Of a stretch of 55,208 bases of DNA, positions 9,027 to 17,793 are shown in pieces. Each line of letters opens with the position of its first letter. Positions within the stretch are counted from its first letter, which is position 1. Source of the stretch: JADJNW01 sp964517145. GTDB taxonomy: Bacteria > Bacteroidota > Bacteroidia > Chitinophagales > Saprospiraceae. The DNA lies in NCBI GenBank assembly GCA_964517145.1, contig CAZFBN010000018.1, positions 1 to 55,208 of the forward strand. The letters are read 5' to 3'. The notes beneath the pieces were generated by a model. It had not been told where the DNA came from. It saw only the letters and a list, made by a program, of their open reading frames with translations, and made no database searches. The translations under genes and the position numbers were made by a program.

Positions 9027-10763
9027 ATGAGCGAAAAAAGTAAAATTTATCCACACGTTTTGCCGGATATTGAAGATTGGCCCATCTATAAGCTGAGTGA
9101 AAATCGGCGGGAGTTTGTGACAGCACTGGAAAATTATACGCTTCGTCATTATAGTCAAAAACCGAATACGCAGGTGACGGACATCATCGCGAAGACGATG
9201 TACATGGAGCGTATTCGCATTAAAGAAGAGCCTTGGAAAGTGGATCCGCCCAATGAACGGCAATTTTGGAATCGCATTCAAAGCAGGATTTTAAATGCTT
9301 CGCCAGATAAAGAAAGCGAGGCTGCTGCAAAAAATAATCAGGAAATTCTTCGTCAGATTGTCAACCGCTATGCTGAAGAGATCGTCGGTACGTTTAAAAT
9401 TTCTACTTTTTTATTTGCCCGCAAATTTTTGACGCTGTTTTTTACGCGCTTGCTTAACACGGCTGCCGGTAAGAGCATTTTTGGTAGCAAGTATCGACTC
9501 AGTGACCGAATGCTGGTAAAGGGGCAGGTCGAAACCGTGCGTAGTTTGTTTGAAAAGGGAACAGTGGTGATAGTGCCAACACATTTTAGCAATCTGGATT
9601 CGATTCTGGTGGGTTATGCCCTTGATACTTTTGCCGGGCTGCCTTCATTTGCATACGGCGCTGGACTGAATTTATACAATACCGGTATCGCTGCCTATTT
9701 TATGAATCGCCTGGGCGCTTATCGGGTGGATCGGCGCAAAAAAAATCCGATATACCTGGAAACGTTGAAAAATATGTCCACGCTTTCCATTTTGCGGGGT
9801 GTAAATAGCTTGTTTTTTCCAGGCGGTACGCGTTCGCGAGCGGGGTCGCTAGAGACGAAACTAAAATTAGGATTGTTGGGCACGGTGGTGGAGGCGCAGC
9901 GGGCTTTGTACCAGCGCGGCGAAGATCGCAAGGTTTTTGTGGTGCCGCTGGTATTGGGGTATCATTTTGTGCTGGAAGCGCCGTTTTTGATCGAGCAGCA
10001 ATTGCGAATCATTGGCAAGGAGCGATATATTAAATCGAAAGATGATTTTAAAAGTCCCTGGAAAGTACTCAAGTTTGCTTGGAAATTCTTTGCCGAAAGC
10101 AACGATATTACCGTCACCTTCGGGCAACCGCTGGATGTAATGGGCAATCATGTGGATGCCAATGGGGATAGTTATGATAAGTATGGTAATAAAATTGATA
10201 CCAAATCTTACTTTATTAGCAATGGGCAAGTAGTTGAAAATGAGCAACGTGAAGGGGAATACACCAAAATATTGGCAGAAAAAATTGTGGAGCGATATCA
10301 TAAAGATAATGTGGTGCTGAGTAGCCATTTAGTTGCATTTGCTGCTTTTGAAATTTTAAAAAATGAAAACAGTAAATTGGACTTGTACGGGGTGTTGCGT
10401 TTGCCAACGGAAGACTATGTTTTTTCATTGCCGACCTTATACGAGGTAATCAATCAACTGAAAATGGTGTTCGTTGATATGGCGCAACACGGTGATATTC
10501 AATTATCTGAACAGATTCATTGGGACACCGAACGCCTGGTCAAAGATGGTATCAAACGCATGGGGAATTATCATTTGAAAAAGCCATTGTATTTTAATAA
10601 AGCCAAGGAATTGGTCAGCGGCAATTTTAAATTATTATATTATTATCATAATCGCTTAGAAAATTATAATTTAGATCAGAAAATTCAGTGGAAAAAGCCG
10701 ATGATGGAGCAACCGGTTGCTGTAAATCTGCCTGCTGAAAATCTGGATGAATTCATGGATTGA
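9027..10763 (+). CDS. 1-acylglycerol-3-phosphate / glycerol-3-phosphate acyltransferase family
   Basis: 578 residues. The PlsC-type acyltransferase core lies at about residues 170-370. It has the catalytic HX4D motif (THFSNLD), a following substrate segment around GAYRVDRRKKN, and FFPGGTRSR, the glycerol-phosphate-binding block. The enzyme would transfer acyl groups to glycerol-3-phosphate or lysophosphatidate in membrane lipid synthesis. N- and C-terminal extensions of about 170 and 200 residues place it among the long PlsB-like proteins of Bacteroidota rather than short PlsC. No transmembrane segment stands out. The next gene begins 31 nt after its stop in the same direction, so the two are probably cotranscribed. 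Confidence 0.85.
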   Translation: MSEKSKIYPHVLPDIEDWPIYKLSENRREFVTALENYTLRHYSQKPNTQVTDIIAKTMYMERIRIKEEPWKVDPPNERQFWNRIQSRILNASPDKESEAAAKNNQEILRQIVNRYAEEIVGTFKISTFLFARKFLTLFFTRLLNTAAGKSIFGSKYRLSDRMLVKGQVETVRSLFEKGTVVIVPTHFSNLDSILVGYALDTFAGLPSFAYGAGLNLYNTGIAAYFMNRLGAYRVDRRKKNPIYLETLKNMSTLSILRGVNSLFFPGGTRSRAGSLETKLKLGLLGTVVEAQRALYQRGEDRKVFVVPLVLGYHFVLEAPFLIEQQLRIIGKERYIKSKDDFKSPWKVLKFAWKFFAESNDITVTFGQPLDVMGNHVDANGDSYDKYGNKIDTKSYFISNGQVVENEQREGEYTKILAEKIVERYHKDNVVLSSHLVAFAAFEILKNENSKLDLYGVLRLPTEDYVFSLPTLYEVINQLKMVFVDMAQHGDIQLSEQIHWDTERLVKDGIKRMGNYHLKKPLYFNKAKELVSGNFKLLYYYHNRLENYNLDQKIQWKKPMMEQPVAVNLPAENLDEFMD

Positions 10764-10794
10764 TCCGCCCATTCCACCCATCAAATTTTATGAA

Positions 10795-11760
10795 ATGAAA
10801 GCTCTTCTACTACCCGAAAAAGGCGCAGTGCTAGCCTACACCGATGTACTCGACCCCAAGGCGGGCGAAGGCGAAGTAGTGGTAAAGCTGAAGACTGCTG
10901 CTTTAAATCATCGAGACATTTTCATTACACAGGATTTATATCCAGGTGTAAAATTTCCCTGTGTATTGGGATCGGATGGGGCAGGAACGTATCAGGATCG
11001 AGCGGTTATTATTAATCCAAATAATGATTGGGGAGAAAATGTAGTATTTCAATCCAAAGCATATCATATTCTTGGCGCGCAGAAGTGGGGTACCTTTGCG
11101 CAGTACCTTGCCGTAACGACTAAAAAATTGGCGGATAAACCCGCGCATCTTTCCTGGGAGCAAGCTGCTGCGCTTCCGCTGGCAGGCATGACGGCGTATC
11201 GGGCATTATTTACCAAAGGGCAAGTAAAATCTGTCGATACGGTGCTAGTGACGGGCATCGGTGGGGGAGTGGCGCTTTTTTTGCTACAATTTGCGAAAGC
11301 GGTTGGTGCACATGTGTTTGTGACATCTGGCTCCGATGAAAAACTGGAAAAAGCGGTTGCTTTAGGCGCGGACGGTGGTGTTAATTATCAGGATGCCGAT
11401 TGGGACAAACAATTGTTGCAACAAACGGAAGGATTTGATGTGATTTTGGATAGCGCTGGCGGTGAGGGTTTTGCAGCTTTTCCAAAACTGTGTAAACCCG
11501 GCGGGCGCATTGTAACCTACGGCGGCACGCTGGGAAAAATTCCAAATCTGAGTCCACAGATGATATTTTGGAAACAATTGTCCATCATAGGCAGCACGAT
11601 GGCTACGGATGACGAATTTTTGCAAATGGTGGCATTTGTACAGGAACATCAAATTGTGCCGGTGGTTGATTCCGTGCACGACTTGAAAGATGCGCACGTG
11701 GCATTTGAACGAATGCGCCAAGGACAGCAATTTGGGAAAATTGTATTTAGAATAGAATGA
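10795..11760 (+). CDS. Zinc-less medium-chain alcohol dehydrogenase / quinone oxidoreductase family
   Basis: 321 residues from ATG 10795 (MKALLLPEKGAV), chosen because the upstream ATG at 10747 would overlap the acyltransferase gene and adds non-family residues. It shows the MDR fold: a GroES-like N-terminal domain with NHRDIFIT and GSDGAGT, then a Rossmann domain with VTGIGGGVALFLLQFAKAVGAHV (nucleotide-binding glycines). The structural zinc cysteines of classical alcohol dehydrogenases are not visible, which points to the quinone oxidoreductase/YhfP side. The substrate is unknown. It follows the acyltransferase gene by 31 nt. Confidence 0.85.
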   Translation: MKALLLPEKGAVLAYTDVLDPKAGEGEVVVKLKTAALNHRDIFITQDLYPGVKFPCVLGSDGAGTYQDRAVIINPNNDWGENVVFQSKAYHILGAQKWGTFAQYLAVTTKKLADKPAHLSWEQAAALPLAGMTAYRALFTKGQVKSVDTVLVTGIGGGVALFLLQFAKAVGAHVFVTSGSDEKLEKAVALGADGGVNYQDADWDKQLLQQTEGFDVILDSAGGEGFAAFPKLCKPGGRIVTYGGTLGKIPNLSPQMIFWKQLSIIGSTMATDDEFLQMVAFVQEHQIVPVVDSVHDLKDAHVAFERMRQGQQFGKIVFRIE

Positions 11761-11771
11761 TGGTAAATTTG
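11741..11771 (+). promoter_or_regulatory. Candidate promoter for the YfcE-like phosphodiesterase gene
   Basis: TTG at 11741-11743 and TAAATTTG at 11764-11771 are separated by 20 nt, a fair fit to the Bacteroidota TTTG / TAnnTTTG pattern. The start site would fall near 11778, about 40 nt before the ATG at 11817. The -33 part lies inside the preceding gene. Confidence 0.4.
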
Positions 11772-11816
11772 ATATTTGCGACGTAAAATTTGAATATTAC
11801 ACGATAAATATTCATT

Positions 11817-12317
11817 ATGACACGCATCGGGCTGCTTTCTGATACGCATAGTTTTTTGGATTCGGCTGTTTTTCAATACTTTGCAGAATGCGATGAGGTG
11901 TGGCATGCCGGCGACATCGGCAATGTGGAAGTGGCGGATGCGTTGGAAAACTTTAAACCATTTCGAGCTGTGTACGGCAATATTGACGGCGCTTCTTTGC
12001 GTGTGCGCTACCCGCTCGATCTGCGGTTTGAGCAGGATGGGGTGGACGTTTTTATGACGCATATTGGTGGTTATCCAGGGAAATACCAAAAACGGGTGCG
12101 CGATATTTTTTTACAAAATACGCCAAAACTCTTTATTTGCGGGCATTCTCATATTTTAAAAGTCATATTCGATCCCAAATTTCAATTGTTGCATATCAAT
12201 CCGGGTGCCTGTGGCAATGAGGGATTTCATAAAGTGAAGACGCTGGTGCGTTTTACATTGCACGAAAGCAACATTAAAGAGCTGGAAGTCATTGAATTAG
12301 GCAATAGAGGTTTGTAA
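11817..12317 (+). CDS. YfcE/MJ0936-family metallophosphoesterase
   Basis: 166 residues, normal for the YfcE/MJ0936 group of small calcineurin-like phosphodiesterases. Metal-binding motifs are complete and in order: GLLSDTH (D-x-H), WHAGDIGN (GDxxN-type), VYGNID (GNxD/H), MTHIGG, and CGHSH near residue 105. Members hydrolyse phosphodiesters in vitro; the physiological substrate is generally unclear. Its stop is followed within 4 nt by a hairpin terminator shared with the converging DUF6249 gene. Confidence 0.9.
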   Translation: MTRIGLLSDTHSFLDSAVFQYFAECDEVWHAGDIGNVEVADALENFKPFRAVYGNIDGASLRVRYPLDLRFEQDGVDVFMTHIGGYPGKYQKRVRDIFLQNTPKLFICGHSHILKVIFDPKFQLLHINPGACGNEGFHKVKTLVRFTLHESNIKELEVIELGNRGL

Positions 12318-12320
12318 AAT

Positions 12321-12358
12321 ATAAAAGCGGCACCAATAGAATTTGATACCGCTTTTAT
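12321..12358. terminator. Bidirectional hairpin terminator
   Basis: A perfect 10-bp stem, ATAAAAGCGG (12321-12330) with CCGCTTTTAT (12349-12358), sits in the 60 bp between two convergent genes. The stem ends supply T/A tails in both directions. Confidence 0.75.
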
Positions 12359-12377
12359 GATTAAAAATAAGTTACGA

Positions 12378-12749
12378 TTACAAAGTATCCGCATCATTTT
12401 TCCGGGCTTCTTCTACTTTTTTCTCCATCAGGAAATAGTAGCCCACTAAACCAACGCCCCCCATGAGCAAAATCATAGAGCCGTAAGCCGCTTCTTCCAT
12501 CATACCCAGACCGTCAAGCATATTGCCCATAAAAATACCGATGCCAACCATCACTGCCACGATGCCATACTTCAGCGTTTTGTTGCTTTCTCGCTTCTGC
12601 GGGTCAAACACATTGGCATCTTTGCCGTATTCCAGCAGTGCCATGCGCTCCTTGTAGCGCGAAGAGTAGTGCATATATACCCATACGATGATGGAGGCGA
12701 AAAATCCGCTGATTGCCAGTAATGGAATTAAAACCTCAGGACCGTGCAT
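12378..12749 (-). CDS. DUF6249-type small membrane protein
   Basis: 123 residues from ATG 12749 (MHGPEVLIPLLAISGFF), preferred over the upstream start at 12821, whose 24 extra residues are polar and lack similarity. Three hydrophobic segments are visible: near residues 6-25, 65-85 and 90-110, with a conserved basic stretch YSSRYKERMALLEYG after the first. This pattern fits the DUF6249 family of unknown function in Bacteroidota. The charged C-terminus is EKKVEEARKNDADTL. Confidence 0.7.
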   Translation of the reverse strand: MHGPEVLIPLLAISGFFASIIVWVYMHYSSRYKERMALLEYGKDANVFDPQKRESNKTLKYGIVAVMVGIGIFMGNMLDGLGMMEEAAYGSMILLMGGVGLVGYYFLMEKKVEEARKNDADTL

Positions 12750-12857
12750 ATTCTGTTTATTTAGTTTTTTAATGTCTTCAATTTGAAACCTATGACGAGA
12801 GCATTGAACATTCGGTTGCAAATTTTGTCAATTTTTTATAAAATTGAAGCAACTGAG

Positions 12858-12890
12858 AGATGTGACACATTTCAAAAATGTGCCACATCT
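12858..12890. promoter_or_regulatory. Long imperfect palindrome between divergent genes
   Basis: Arms AGATGTGACACATTT (12858-12872) and AAATGTGCCACATCT (12876-12890) pair 14 of 15 with a 3-nt gap. The left arm holds the small palindrome ATGTGACACAT. It lies between the DUF6249 gene and tsaC, which point away from each other, so it is better read as a regulatory site or cruciform than as a terminator. Confidence 0.5.
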
Positions 12891-12919
12891 AAAAAAAAAT
12901 ATCAAAATAAATTATACCT

Positions 12920-13534
12920 ATGCTACTGAAAATCAACTCAGATAATCCTGAAGGAAGAAAAATCCAGCAAGTGGCGGAAGCATTGCGCAATGGTGGAATT
13001 ATCATTTATCCGACCGATACGGTGTATGGTTTGGGCTGTGATATTAATAATAATGATGCAGTGGAAAAAATTTGCCGCCTGCGTGGTTTAGAGCCAGAAA
13101 AAGCAAGGTTATCCTTCATTTGCAAAGACATCAGTCAGATTACGGATTATACTTTACCGATTGATAACCAGGTTTTTAGAATGATGCGCAAGAATTTACC
13201 AGGACCTTTTACCTTTGTACTCAAATCAAATAATACCGTGCCAAAAATGTTTAAAAACCGCAAACGCACGGTCGGGGTTCGCATTCCAAACCATACTATT
13301 CCGCTGGCAATTGTGGAAGAACTCGGACGCCCAATTTTGACAACTTCGCTGAAATCAGATGATGAAGTGACAGAATATTTTACCGACCCAATTGATATTT
13401 ATGAAGATTTTAAAAAACTGGTGGACATTGTGATCGACGGCGGTATTTGTGGCAATGTGCCTTCAACGGTAGTGGATTGTACTGGCAGTCAACCAGAAAT
13501 TATTCGGGAAGGGGCTGGTGAATTGGTAGTTTGA
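12920..13534 (+). CDS. tsaC: L-threonylcarbamoyladenylate synthase (TsaC/Sua5/YwlC family)
   Basis: 204 residues, the length of the short TsaC/YciO-type proteins without the C-terminal Sua5 domain. The enzyme makes threonylcarbamoyl-AMP from threonine, bicarbonate and ATP for the t6A37 modification of tRNA. Motifs seen: the lysine/threonine-binding YPTDTVYGLGCD, KICRLRGLEPEKARLSFIC (K-R region, with E-KA rather than the usual R-x-K-P), GPFTFVLK, RTVGVRIPNH, and STVVDCTG near the C-terminus. Because the KxR-type motif is somewhat unusual, the YciO paralogue cannot be excluded. Confidence 0.82.
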   Translation: MLLKINSDNPEGRKIQQVAEALRNGGIIIYPTDTVYGLGCDINNNDAVEKICRLRGLEPEKARLSFICKDISQITDYTLPIDNQVFRMMRKNLPGPFTFVLKSNNTVPKMFKNRKRTVGVRIPNHTIPLAIVEELGRPILTTSLKSDDEVTEYFTDPIDIYEDFKKLVDIVIDGGICGNVPSTVVDCTGSQPEIIREGAGELVV

Positions 13535-13539
13535 GTTGA

Positions 13540-13600
13540 TGGAATATTGGAATCATGGAATATTGGAGTGATGGAATATAGGAATGGTGGATTGTTGGTA
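13540..13600 (+). repeat. Short tandem repeat of TGGAATATTGGA units
   Basis: TGGAATATTGG occurs at 13540-13550 and 13556-13566, followed by further GATGGAATA and GGAATGG variants. A related tract is at 24655-24745. Non-coding. Confidence 0.65.
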
Positions 13601-13639
13601 AACGACAAAGAAAAGTATTTTAATTGCGGGCAAAGAGGC

Positions 13640-13647
13640 TATATTTG
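13640..13647 (+). promoter_or_regulatory. Promoter -7 box for the TonB-dependent receptor gene
   Basis: TATATTTG matches TAnnTTTG. A T-rich TTTT/TTTA at 13617-13621 could be the -33 element. The implied start near 13654 leaves a leader of about 30 nt before ATG 13683. Confidence 0.45.
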
Positions 13648-13682
13648 TGCGATTTTTAACAATGTAGAAAGTCACCTGCACA

Positions 13683-16013
13683 ATGAAACCAAATTTACTT
13701 TTCTTTTTTCTGATTTTTATTTGTTTTAGCAATATAATAATTGCTCAAAATGCCATTGTGCGTGGCAACGTATATGACCAGGAAACCGGTGAACCCATCA
13801 TTTATGGCAATGTTCGTCTGAAAGGCACCAATCTGGGAAGCATCACGGATGTCAATGGTTTTTTTAGTATCGCCGACGTACCTGCCGGTGATTATACTTT
13901 GATTGCCAGCTACTTAGGTTATGATAGCACGGCAGTACAAATTTCTGTGAAAGCGGGAGGCATTGTTTATCAACGAATTAACTTGTCGGAAAGCTCCATC
14001 GAGCTAAGCGAAGTACAAGTCTCAGGCACACGCGAGCAAGCCCGCTCGGACGTGCAGGTATCCAAATTACAAGTCACAGCGCAACAAATCCGCTCGTTGC
14101 CTTCCACGGGCGGCGAGGCAGATATCGCGCAGTATTTACCGGTGTTGCCGGGGATTATCTCCTCTGGCGATCAGGGCGGTCAGCTTTACATCCGAGGTGG
14201 CTCACCGATTCAAAATAAAATTTTGCTGGATGGGATGACGATTTACAATCCATTCCATTCCATTGGTTTTTTCTCGGTTTTTGAGACAGAAACGATTCGC
14301 AGCGTCGATGTGTTAACGGGTGGATTCAATGCGGAATATGGCGGTCGGATTTCGGCGGTGGTTGACATCAAAACCCGCGAGGGCGACAAGAAAAAATTCA
14401 GCGGCTTGGTCTCTGCCAGCCCTTTCCAATCCAAGGTTTTACTGGAAGGTCCGATTAAAAAATTAAAAGCAGAAGGCGGCGGAAGTACATCGTTTTTATT
14501 GACTGCCAAGCATTCTTATTTGAACGAAACTTCTAAAATTTTCTACGATTACGCCACCGATACCTCGTTTTATTCGTTTGCAGCAGGTGATACCAGTTTG
14601 GCGGACATTGGCGAGATCGGCTTGCCTTATAATTATACGGATATTTATGGAAAAGTCTCTTTTGTTGGTGGAAACGGCAGTAAATTAAACCTTTTCGGCT
14701 TCAATTTTACCGACGAATTTAATTTTGTCAGTCTGGCTCGTGTGAATTGGGATGCTTCCGGCGGGGGGGCAAATTTTACATTGATTCCCGCTAATTCCAA
14801 TACAATCATCGATGGCGCTGTTTCTGTAACCAATTATGAAATTGGTTTGCAGGAATCGGATAATGTGCCGCGCACCAGCAGCATCGGAAGTTATACGGCT
14901 GCCATGAATTTTACTTATTTCGGCGGAGATAATGAAATTAAATACGGCTTTGATTTTACGGGCTTTAATACCGATTTTCAATTCCGAAATTTTGTCGGTA
15001 TTACATTCCAGCAAAAAGATTTTACAAGTGAACTCGCCGGTTATGTAAAATATAAACAAAAAATCGGCAATTTGATAGTAGAACCCGGCTTTCGCTTACA
15101 TTATTATGCATCTCAATCCAAAATGTCGTTTGAACCTCGTTTTGGTCTAAAATATAATATTACAGATGATTTGCGATTCAAAGCAGCGGGCGGCTTGTAT
15201 TCTCAAAATGTGTTAAGCACTGTAAATGAGTTAGATATCGTCAATTTCTTTGTCGGATTTTTGGCTGGACCTGAGCAAACCTTATTCAAACCTGGCACGC
15301 GCGAAGCCACAAACGACCGCCTGCAACATGCTTTTCACGGCATTGCTGGTTTTGAGTTGGATGTTGCTAAAAATATTACATTGAATGTGGAACCTTATTA
15401 TAAAGGTTTTACCCAATTAATAAGTGTAAATCGGAATAAATTAAGCGAACAAGACCCTGATTTTCAGGTAGAAACGGGCGAAGCATATGGCATCGATTTT
15501 TCTTTCAAACGCGAAACCCGTCAGACTTATTTATGGGCAACGTATTCTTATGCTTATGTCAATCGCGACGATGGCGACCAGGTGTATCCGACCGTTTTTG
15601 ATCGCCGACACAATGTCAATTTATTGGCAACGTATAATTTTGGTAAAGATCTGACTTGGGAGTTCGGCGTGCGCTGGAATTATGGCTCTGGCTTCCCTTT
15701 CACGCAAACGCAAGGCTTTTATCAGGAAATTGACTTAACAAATATTGCAGTAACTGATATTTTAACTGGAAATTATAATCTCGGTACGATTTTGTCTGAC
15801 AAACGCAATGGTGGCAGGCTTTCCGACTATCATCGCCTGGACATTTCACTCAAAAAGACCTTTGAATTTTCAAAAAACAGCAAACTGGAAGTGCTTGCCA
15901 GTGTAACGAATGCTTACAATCGGGAAAATATTTTTTATGTAGATCGTGTGACGAATAATCGCGTGAATCAATTGCCGATATTGCCAAGTCTGGGGTTGAC
16001 GTTTGGGTTTTAA
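13683..16013 (+). CDS. TonB-dependent outer membrane receptor
   Basis: 776 residues. Residues 1-21 are a signal peptide (ending IIIAQ). Residues 22-108 form the carboxypeptidase-regulatory-like domain typical of Bacteroidota receptors (VRGNVYDQETGEPIIYGNV). The plug follows (about 125-230), with ILLDGMTIYNPFH and VDVLTGGFNAEYGGRISAVVDIKT. The rest is a 22-strand-type beta-barrel of alternating residues ending LGLTFGF, with an aromatic C-terminal residue as outer membrane proteins have. It would import a large substrate using TonB energy; no SusD partner is adjacent, so this is not a classical polysaccharide locus. The ligand is unknown. The downstream genes are on the other strand. Confidence 0.9.
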   Translation: MKPNLLFFFLIFICFSNIIIAQNAIVRGNVYDQETGEPIIYGNVRLKGTNLGSITDVNGFFSIADVPAGDYTLIASYLGYDSTAVQISVKAGGIVYQRINLSESSIELSEVQVSGTREQARSDVQVSKLQVTAQQIRSLPSTGGEADIAQYLPVLPGIISSGDQGGQLYIRGGSPIQNKILLDGMTIYNPFHSIGFFSVFETETIRSVDVLTGGFNAEYGGRISAVVDIKTREGDKKKFSGLVSASPFQSKVLLEGPIKKLKAEGGGSTSFLLTAKHSYLNETSKIFYDYATDTSFYSFAAGDTSLADIGEIGLPYNYTDIYGKVSFVGGNGSKLNLFGFNFTDEFNFVSLARVNWDASGGGANFTLIPANSNTIIDGAVSVTNYEIGLQESDNVPRTSSIGSYTAAMNFTYFGGDNEIKYGFDFTGFNTDFQFRNFVGITFQQKDFTSELAGYVKYKQKIGNLIVEPGFRLHYYASQSKMSFEPRFGLKYNITDDLRFKAAGGLYSQNVLSTVNELDIVNFFVGFLAGPEQTLFKPGTREATNDRLQHAFHGIAGFELDVAKNITLNVEPYYKGFTQLISVNRNKLSEQDPDFQVETGEAYGIDFSFKRETRQTYLWATYSYAYVNRDDGDQVYPTVFDRRHNVNLLATYNFGKDLTWEFGVRWNYGSGFPFTQTQGFYQEIDLTNIAVTDILTGNYNLGTILSDKRNGGRLSDYHRLDISLKKTFEFSKNSKLEVLASVTNAYNRENIFYVDRVTNNRVNQLPILPSLGLTFGF

Positions 16014-16020
16014 TAAGCAA

Positions 16021-16350
16021 CTAAATGAATTCGATTTGATTTATCATGTCTTCTGAATCCAGAACTTCATGAAGGAGCAATAAAATGCTAATCATTTCAC
16101 CAATTGTTAATGGGTTGGAAGCAAATGTAATTCCTGCGTGTTGAATACCATTGGCATGAAGTTTTAAAAAATCATTATCATATGTAATAATCACTCGATT
16201 TTCTCGAGTTGCAAAAGCAAGTTGAACTTCATCACTTGCCGCAATCATTTTAGCTTCCGCACAACTTATAGCATCGATACCTCTGCTACGAAGCCCTTTT
16301 ATAACAGCTTTGGCAATGTGCTCGTCAGCATAAACCTTTATTTTAGCCAT
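16021..16350 (-). CDS. DUF5615 PIN-like toxin (cassette 2)
   Basis: 109 residues with the DUF5615 pattern: KVYADEHI at the N-terminus (acidic DE pair intact), a central ITYDNDFLKLH, and hydrophobic helices in the second half. It overlaps the DUF433 gene by 8 nt. The predicted role is an RNase toxin neutralised by the partner. The intact DE pair contrasts with AQN in cassette 1. Confidence 0.78.
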   Translation of the reverse strand: MAKIKVYADEHIAKAVIKGLRSRGIDAISCAEAKMIAASDEVQLAFATRENRVIITYDNDFLKLHANGIQHAGITFASNPLTIGEMISILLLLHEVLDSEDMINQIEFI

Positions 16351-16642
16351 TGCTACGCAAGCGTTGTTGCAGTCTAGAAGGATATTGTTTTTTTAGCGCA
16401 TCCACCAATTTTTCATCCTCACGCCACTGCGCTTGTAATGTTTCAATATTGGCATGATAATAAGCGAGTGCTGCAAAAATATCAGCTAAATTTAAATCAT
16501 AATTAATGGAGATTTCATCTGCACTCATGCCCAAATATTCATACCACATCACCACGTCTTTTACGCGTATGCGATGTCCGGCAATGTATGGTGCCTCGTC
16601 CGGTGCATGAATTATTCGTTCATCTAGAGTGGCTGCTGGCAT
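16343..16642 (-). CDS. DUF433 antitoxin (cassette 2)
   Basis: 99 residues. The DUF433 core is at about residues 10-70: RIIHAPDEAPYIAGHRIRVKDVVMWYEYLGMSADEI then YDLNLADIFAALAYYHAN. A basic C-terminal tail (KKQYPSRLQQRLRSNG) exceeds that of cassette 1 and may contact the toxin or DNA. First gene of a two-gene operon with an 8-nt overlap. Autoregulation is expected from the family only. Confidence 0.78.
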   Translation of the reverse strand: MPAATLDERIIHAPDEAPYIAGHRIRVKDVVMWYEYLGMSADEISINYDLNLADIFAALAYYHANIETLQAQWREDEKLVDALKKQYPSRLQQRLRSNG

Positions 16643-16690
16643 AACGAAAATTTTAAGCTAATGTAATGATTTTAATAATCTAAAGCAAAT

Positions 16691-17101
16691 TTATTTCCCA
16701 CACGCTTCCAGTCGCTCTTTCACCTCCACATACCCTACATATCCATAATCATTGCCCCAGGCTTGATTGATGTAATTAATAATGTTGGTAATTTCAAAAG
16801 CGGAAATTTTATTTTCCGGTATGCCGGGCATGGGCTGGTTGTAGGTCGTATCATTCACAACGACTGTGCCTTCCATTCCATATCGAACAATACAAGCCGC
16901 GCGCAGCGGGTCTTCTTTGAGATAATCGGCACCTTTCAGCGGAGGAATAATGCCGGGCAAACCAGTGCCGTCTTCCATGTGGCAGTTGGCGCAAAAATAA
17001 TTATATAAACCTTGACTTTGTTCGTATGGGTTTGATTGACAGTCGCTTAGAAAAAAAGCTATTCCGGTAAGAAAAATAAAAATTGGCATTGAAAACTTCA
17101 T
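16691..17101 (-). CDS. Lipoprotein monoheme cytochrome c
   Basis: 136 residues from ATG 17101 (MKFSMPIFIFLTGIAFF). The longer frame to 17239 overlaps the arfB gene and adds basic residues with no signal sequence, so it is rejected. A lipoprotein signal ends in FLSDC (lipobox cysteine). One heme-binding CANCH motif follows at about residues 37-41, with candidate axial Met ligands further on (YGMEGT, NQPMPG). The fold GLYNYFCANCHMEDGTG fits small class I cytochromes. It probably acts as a periplasmic, membrane-anchored electron carrier. The partner is not evident; the cbb3 oxidase genes are 20 kb away. Confidence 0.87.
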   Translation of the reverse strand: MKFSMPIFIFLTGIAFFLSDCQSNPYEQSQGLYNYFCANCHMEDGTGLPGIIPPLKGADYLKEDPLRAACIVRYGMEGTVVVNDTTYNQPMPGIPENKISAFEITNIINYINQAWGNDYGYVGYVEVKERLEACGK

Positions 17102-17147
17102 CAGGAAAAATTTTCTTGTAAACCCGATTCTATAAGAGAAAGTTGAA

Positions 17148-17576
17148 TTAGGAAGCAGAAAAAGAAAGGTCATCGTCGTTGCGGGAGATGACCTTTCGGC
17201 GGGCGGCTTTCTTTTCGCCAGTTTTTTTCTTTTCGGCAAGGCGTTTGCGCTTATCTGCCGTGTAAACTTTGACTTCGGCGCGTTCTTTTACAGGTTGTAA
17301 TGCTTTGAAAATCAGTTGATTGAATTTTTTAATTGCCAAATTTTTATTTTGCAACTGCGAACGGCTGGCTTCGGATGCAATTTGTAAAATGCCTTCCTGG
17401 GTAATTCGATTTGCCAGACGTTCTAAAATTAATGCCTTTTGATCTTCATTTAGCTCTTTTGAATTGACCACATCAAACAACAATTCTACTTTGGTCGCAA
17501 CTTTGTTGACGTTTTGCCCACCGCTGCCGGAACTTCGCGCTGTCCTGAATTTTAATTCTTTGTGTAATGATTCCAT
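17148..17576 (-). CDS. arfB: Alternative ribosome-rescue factor / peptidyl-tRNA hydrolase ArfB
   Basis: 142 residues, like ArfB (YaeJ). It carries the catalytic GGQ motif (SGSGGQNVNKV, residues 17-27), which hydrolyses peptidyl-tRNA on stalled ribosomes, and lacks the codon-recognition domains of RF1/RF2. The C-terminal tail is strongly basic (KRKRLAEKKKTGEKKAARRK), the part that enters the empty mRNA channel in known ArfB proteins. The start ATG 17576 (MESLHKELKFRTARSSG) fits the family. Leftward, directly upstream of the cytochrome gene (46 nt between arfB's stop and the cytochrome ATG). Confidence 0.93.
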   Translation of the reverse strand: MESLHKELKFRTARSSGSGGQNVNKVATKVELLFDVVNSKELNEDQKALILERLANRITQEGILQIASEASRSQLQNKNLAIKKFNQLIFKALQPVKERAEVKVYTADKRKRLAEKKKTGEKKAARRKVISRNDDDLSFSAS

Positions 17577-17755
17577 GATCTGCTAAAAATAACCTGATTT
17601 ACCAATTGATAATCAATGTTTTATTGAAAATTATAATTTTATTATCACATGTTTAACATTTAAGAAAAAAAATAAGTTCACCGAATTGTCAAATCTGCGC
17701 GAATGTTAGAAATTCACACGAATTTTTTAGAACTAAGCTATAACTTCAGTGTTGT

Positions 17756-17777
17756 ACTTTCAAATTATTCTGAAAGT
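17756..17777. promoter_or_regulatory. Inverted repeat upstream of cryptochrome-DASH
   Basis: ACTTTCA (17756-17762) and TGAAAGT (17771-17777), with 8 nt between, lie 17 nt before the start codon. It could be an operator or 5' leader hairpin. Evidence is the symmetry only. Confidence 0.3.
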
Positions 17778-17793
17778 TTAAAATTACACGGCT

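Noticed and set aside
9368..10428. Several reverse-strand frames within the acyltransferase gene
   Set aside because: Shadows of the coding frame with no motif.
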